Assembly: GCA_023419055.1 (NCBI GenBank)
Contig: JAEZYO010000512.1
Span: 1-15,495 of the forward strand
Source of the DNA: Pseudomonadota bacterium
GTDB lineage: Bacteria; Myxococcota; Polyangia; Polyangiales; Polyangiaceae
Length of the DNA stretch: 15,495 nucleotides
Direction: 5' to 3'
In this document: one piece after another, positions 13,645-15,495 of the stretch
Numbering within the stretch: the stretch's first letter is position 1
Layout: the number at the start of each line of letters is the position of its first letter
Made by a program: the position numbers and the translations under genes
The notes under the pieces: generated by a model
Seen by the model: the letters and a program-made list of their open reading frames with translations, nothing else
What the model was told of the DNA's origin: nothing
The model's database searches: none

Positions 13645-14778
13645 ATGGCAGCAGAGGTCTTCGCCTATCAGCAGCGGAACTGCGTCGTCTTTTCGCGCCA
13701 GACCGAGTTCTCCAGCATCGACGAGGAGAGCGTGACCTTCAACGGGTACGCCCTCAGGCGCAGTCGAAGCAACTTCTCCGACGGGCTCCACTCCCGCGAA
13801 GAGTTCGTGATCGCGAACGAGTCGGAGCAGGCGTTCTCGGTGCAGGGGAGCACCGACGTCGTCGAGTTCGTCTTGGATCGAGGTGAGGCGCGGCTGCTCG
13901 AGGCGCGCTCGCGCGCGGGTGATTGTATCTACTGCGCCTCGCCCCTGACCGCGGCCCTGACGCGCAACTTGAAGGTGTACGAGCGCCGTGTTCACTTTCG
14001 TGAACACAGCCTGAGCGAGGCCGTTCGGGTGTGCCAGGCTTGCGGTTGGTGGGTCTTCGATTGTCACACCCTGGAGGACGTCAGCCGCGTCTCCACCAGC
14101 TCCTCTACCTATCGATATTACGGAAAGCTCAAAGCCTACGACGTGGCAAGCTCCGATGTCCCGATTGCAGAGCTCAAACGCTGGCTTTCGAATCACCCCG
14201 AGCGAGTCACCGACACGGATCCCTTCCGCTTCGAGGCGCTCATCGCGGACGTCTTCGGAGACGTCTACGGCGACGTGGAGGTCGTCCACTTGGGCGGGCG
14301 CAAGGACGGGGGCGTCGATCTCAAGCTGGTCCGAGGCGATCGGGTCGAAGCGATCGTCCAGATCAAGCGGCGCGCGAACCTGGACCGCGCCGAGTCCGTG
14401 AGCGTGGTCCGCGAGCTCAACGGAGTGCTCCTGCACCAGGGCGTCAACAAGGGGATAGTCGTGACTACGGCCCGCCGCTTCAGTCCCGAGGCTCGAAAAG
14501 AAGCGACTTCGACCGGAGCATCCCTCGCGCGCTACGGCGTGGAGCTTCGAGCTTTCGACGACATCATCGGCATGCTCAACCTGTCACGGCGGGCCGACGA
14601 CGAGCACCTGCTGGCCGAGATCACGTCGAACCACGTTCCTCATCGGCGCGAAGTGATCGCGCTTCACGAACGAGCGGAGCGCGGTGAATCCCCGGAAATC
14701 GAGACCCAGCGCCAGTTCTACAAGCGGCAGGCGGAAGAGCGCATCGCCCAACGAGAACGCTACAAGAAGGAGGGCTGA
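13645..14778 (+). CDS. Mrr-type restriction endonuclease with internal zinc-binding motif
   Basis: A 377-residue predicted DNA endonuclease. Residues about 190-290 form an Mrr_cat (PD-(D/E)xK) domain: FRFEALIADVFG (Glu197), GGRKDGGVDLKL (Asp225) and VQIKRR (Gln239, Lys241), followed by NKGIVVTTARRFSPEA. This is the GxD...QxK variant typical of Mrr. Before it, Cys94/Cys97 and Cys130/Cys133 (CIYC...CQAC) suggest a zinc ribbon. Residues 1-90 match nothing I recognise, and the last ~45 residues are highly charged and likely helical. No methyltransferase, helicase or specificity gene is adjacent, so a modification-dependent (type IV-like) defence role is possible. ATG 13645 is chosen because it is the first start in this frame after the upstream dyads; its ribosome-binding site is weak. 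An 8-bp palindrome lies within the zinc region. Confidence 0.83.
   Translation: MAAEVFAYQQRNCVVFSRQTEFSSIDEESVTFNGYALRRSRSNFSDGLHSREEFVIANESEQAFSVQGSTDVVEFVLDRGEARLLEARSRAGDCIYCASPLTAALTRNLKVYERRVHFREHSLSEAVRVCQACGWWVFDCHTLEDVSRVSTSSSTYRYYGKLKAYDVASSDVPIAELKRWLSNHPERVTDTDPFRFEALIADVFGDVYGDVEVVHLGGRKDGGVDLKLVRGDRVEAIVQIKRRANLDRAESVSVVRELNGVLLHQGVNKGIVVTTARRFSPEARKEATSTGASLARYGVELRAFDDIIGMLNLSRRADDEHLLAEITSNHVPHRREVIALHERAERGESPEIETQRQFYKRQAEERIAQRERYKKEG
13988..14007. repeat. 8-bp perfect inverted repeat inside the nuclease gene
   Basis: GTGTTCAC (13988-13995) and GTGAACAC (14000-14007) are exact reverse complements around TTTC, within the codons for the segment between the two CxxC pairs. 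The mRNA could form a short stable hairpin, or the DNA could bind a dimeric protein. Confidence 0.5.
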
Positions 14779-14835
14779 GCGCTGAACGTCTGCGGACCGG
14801 GCGTCAATCCCTGAAGTCGCAATCGACGACGAAGG

Positions 14836-14874
14836 CTAGACAGAATGGTTGGCTGGTTCAACCATTCTGTCTAG
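14836..14874. terminator. perfect 16-bp inverted repeat between convergent genes
   Basis: CTAGACAGAATGGTTG (14836-14851) and CAACCATTCTGTCTAG (14859-14874) are exact reverse complements around a 7-nt loop. The dyad sits 57 nt after the nuclease stop, and its right arm contains the TAG stop of the leftward lipoprotein gene. It is placed to serve as a bidirectional terminator. The stem is unusually long and less GC-rich than its surroundings, and there is no T-run on either side, so it may depend on other factors or be a small repeat element. Confidence 0.6.
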
Positions 14875-15230
14875 TCGCGGCACACCGAGACCTCGCCGGG
14901 GGCCCCATGTCGTTTGGTCGACTTGCAGCTGTAGCCGGGTCCACAGTCACCGGGCGAGCACAACGGCATGCAGATCCCGCCGTGTGGGTCCGCGCAGGCG
15001 TAGCCCCGCGGGCACTCCCTATCGTCGGCGCAGTTGAAGGTGCAAAAGCCCTCTTCGCACCGATACGGGCAGTCGCGGTGATCGCGACACCAGGCGCCCA
15101 GCGCGCCCGACCCGGGGTAGTCGTCGTCGTCATCCGCGCAGGAGGCGAGCGGCAGAAAGACGACGAGAGCCATCGCGGCAAGCGCGTGCTTCAAGATGAC
15201 CTCCGAGCGGGACTGCTTCTTCGTGGTCAT
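14871..15230 (-). CDS. small Cys-rich lipoprotein
   Basis: A 119-residue exported lipoprotein of unknown function. ATG 15230 is chosen over an upstream ATG (15269) because AGGAG lies 4-5 nt before it and it gives a standard signal: basic start, hydrophobic helix at about 16-27, lipobox LASC with Cys31. The mature part starts with an acidic run (DDDDD) and then has 12 cysteines in about 75 residues, in repeated C-x(4-5)-C-type spacings (for example DCPYRCEEGFC and CPRGYAC), enough for six disulfides. Proteins of this kind are common in myxobacteria; they act outside the cytoplasm and are seldom characterised. The stop codon lies inside the long inverted repeat shared with the convergent nuclease gene. 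Confidence 0.8.
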   Translation of the reverse strand: MTTKKQSRSEVILKHALAAMALVVFLPLASCADDDDDYPGSGALGAWCRDHRDCPYRCEEGFCTFNCADDRECPRGYACADPHGGICMPLCSPGDCGPGYSCKSTKRHGAPGEVSVCRD

Positions 15231-15347
15231 TCGCTCCTGCGGGTATCGAATGGGAAGGGGGTGCACCACGCACCAGTGTAAGCAGCTCCGCTCGACGGCT
15301 CACCAAAGTCGCGTCCTGAGCGAATTTTCATCTCGCAGCCGGCTTGA

Positions 15348-15494
15348 CTAGCCGTTCCCGCGTGGGTGAAGCCATGCTGCGCAAACCCGCACGAGCATCG
15401 GCATGAGCAACCAGGTCAGGCTGACGACGACGAATCCGTTCACGACGAGGAACGAGAGTAGGGGCGGGACCTTGGGGATCAGCGGAGGAACGTA
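15348..15494 (-). CDS. C-terminal end of a leftward membrane protein (partial)
   Basis: A frame entering from the right edge gives 48 residues and ends with TAG at 15348-15350. It begins YVPPLIPKVPPLLSF, then has one clear membrane segment (about 12-31) containing LTWLLMP, and ends with RVCAAWLHPRG. The LTW-LLMP-L-R...WLHP pattern resembles the last helix of membrane-anchored antibiotic-biosynthesis-monooxygenase-like proteins, but this is recollection of a pattern and the fragment is short. The rest of the gene is outside the window. Confidence 0.6.
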   Translation of the reverse strand, partial: YVPPLIPKVPPLLSFLVVNGFVVVSLTWLLMPMLVRVCAAWLHPRGNG

Positions 15495-15495
15495 G

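Noticed and set aside
1..15495. CRISPR arrays, tRNA or rRNA genes, insertion sequences, integrases
   Set aside because: No spaced direct-repeat array, cloverleaf-like sequence, transposase or recombinase motif was recognised on reading both strands.

Overview
The window is GC-rich bacterial chromosome with tightly packed genes. The style suggests a myxobacterium of the Polyangia type. The grounds are lipoproteins with long Gly/Ser/Ala/Asp linkers, a small Cys-rich lipoprotein, a secreted xylanase, and GC-biased codons that leave long false reading frames open on both strands. This assignment is inferred from style; no marker gene is present.

Left third (1-5453). The window opens with the last codons of a rightward gene whose tail looks like an outer-membrane strand. 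A leftward DUF4126 membrane protein follows, divergent from a lipoprotein GH10 xylanase with a C-terminal carbohydrate-binding-like domain. Next is an orphan histidine-kinase ATPase domain with no phosphoacceptor domain, probably a remnant. It converges on a leftward GT-C-type membrane glycosyltransferase. A leftward tandem UspA protein comes next.

Centre (5759-11785). A complete Mrp (Mnh/Pha) cation/proton antiporter operon occupies this part, with subunits A and B fused: AB-C-D-E-F-G. The genes are separated by 1 nt or overlap by 4 nt (GTGA/ATGA), so translation is probably coupled. All seven subunit functions are present, so it should encode a complete secondary Na+(K+)/H+ antiporter for pH and salt homeostasis. 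The divergent universal stress gene fits a stress theme. Their 305-bp shared upstream region holds two inverted repeats and no convincing gene.

Right third (11763-15495). RNase D with a C-terminal HRDC domain runs leftward, and its 3' end overlaps the end of mrpG by 23 bp. Diverging from it is a small antibiotic-biosynthesis-monooxygenase-like (ferredoxin-fold) protein. Its expected start codon reads AAG although a strong ribosome-binding site sits at the right distance. Next is a stand-alone Mrr-type restriction endonuclease with an internal CxxC...CxxC zinc-binding motif and an unrecognised N-terminal region, a plausible defence nuclease. It converges on a Cys-rich lipoprotein across a perfect 16-bp inverted repeat. 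The window ends inside a leftward gene whose visible C-terminus is a membrane segment.

No tRNA, rRNA, CRISPR array, transposase or integrase was recognised. The points most worth a second look are the zinc-containing Mrr nuclease, the AAG 'start', the orphan ATPase domain and the long hairpin.
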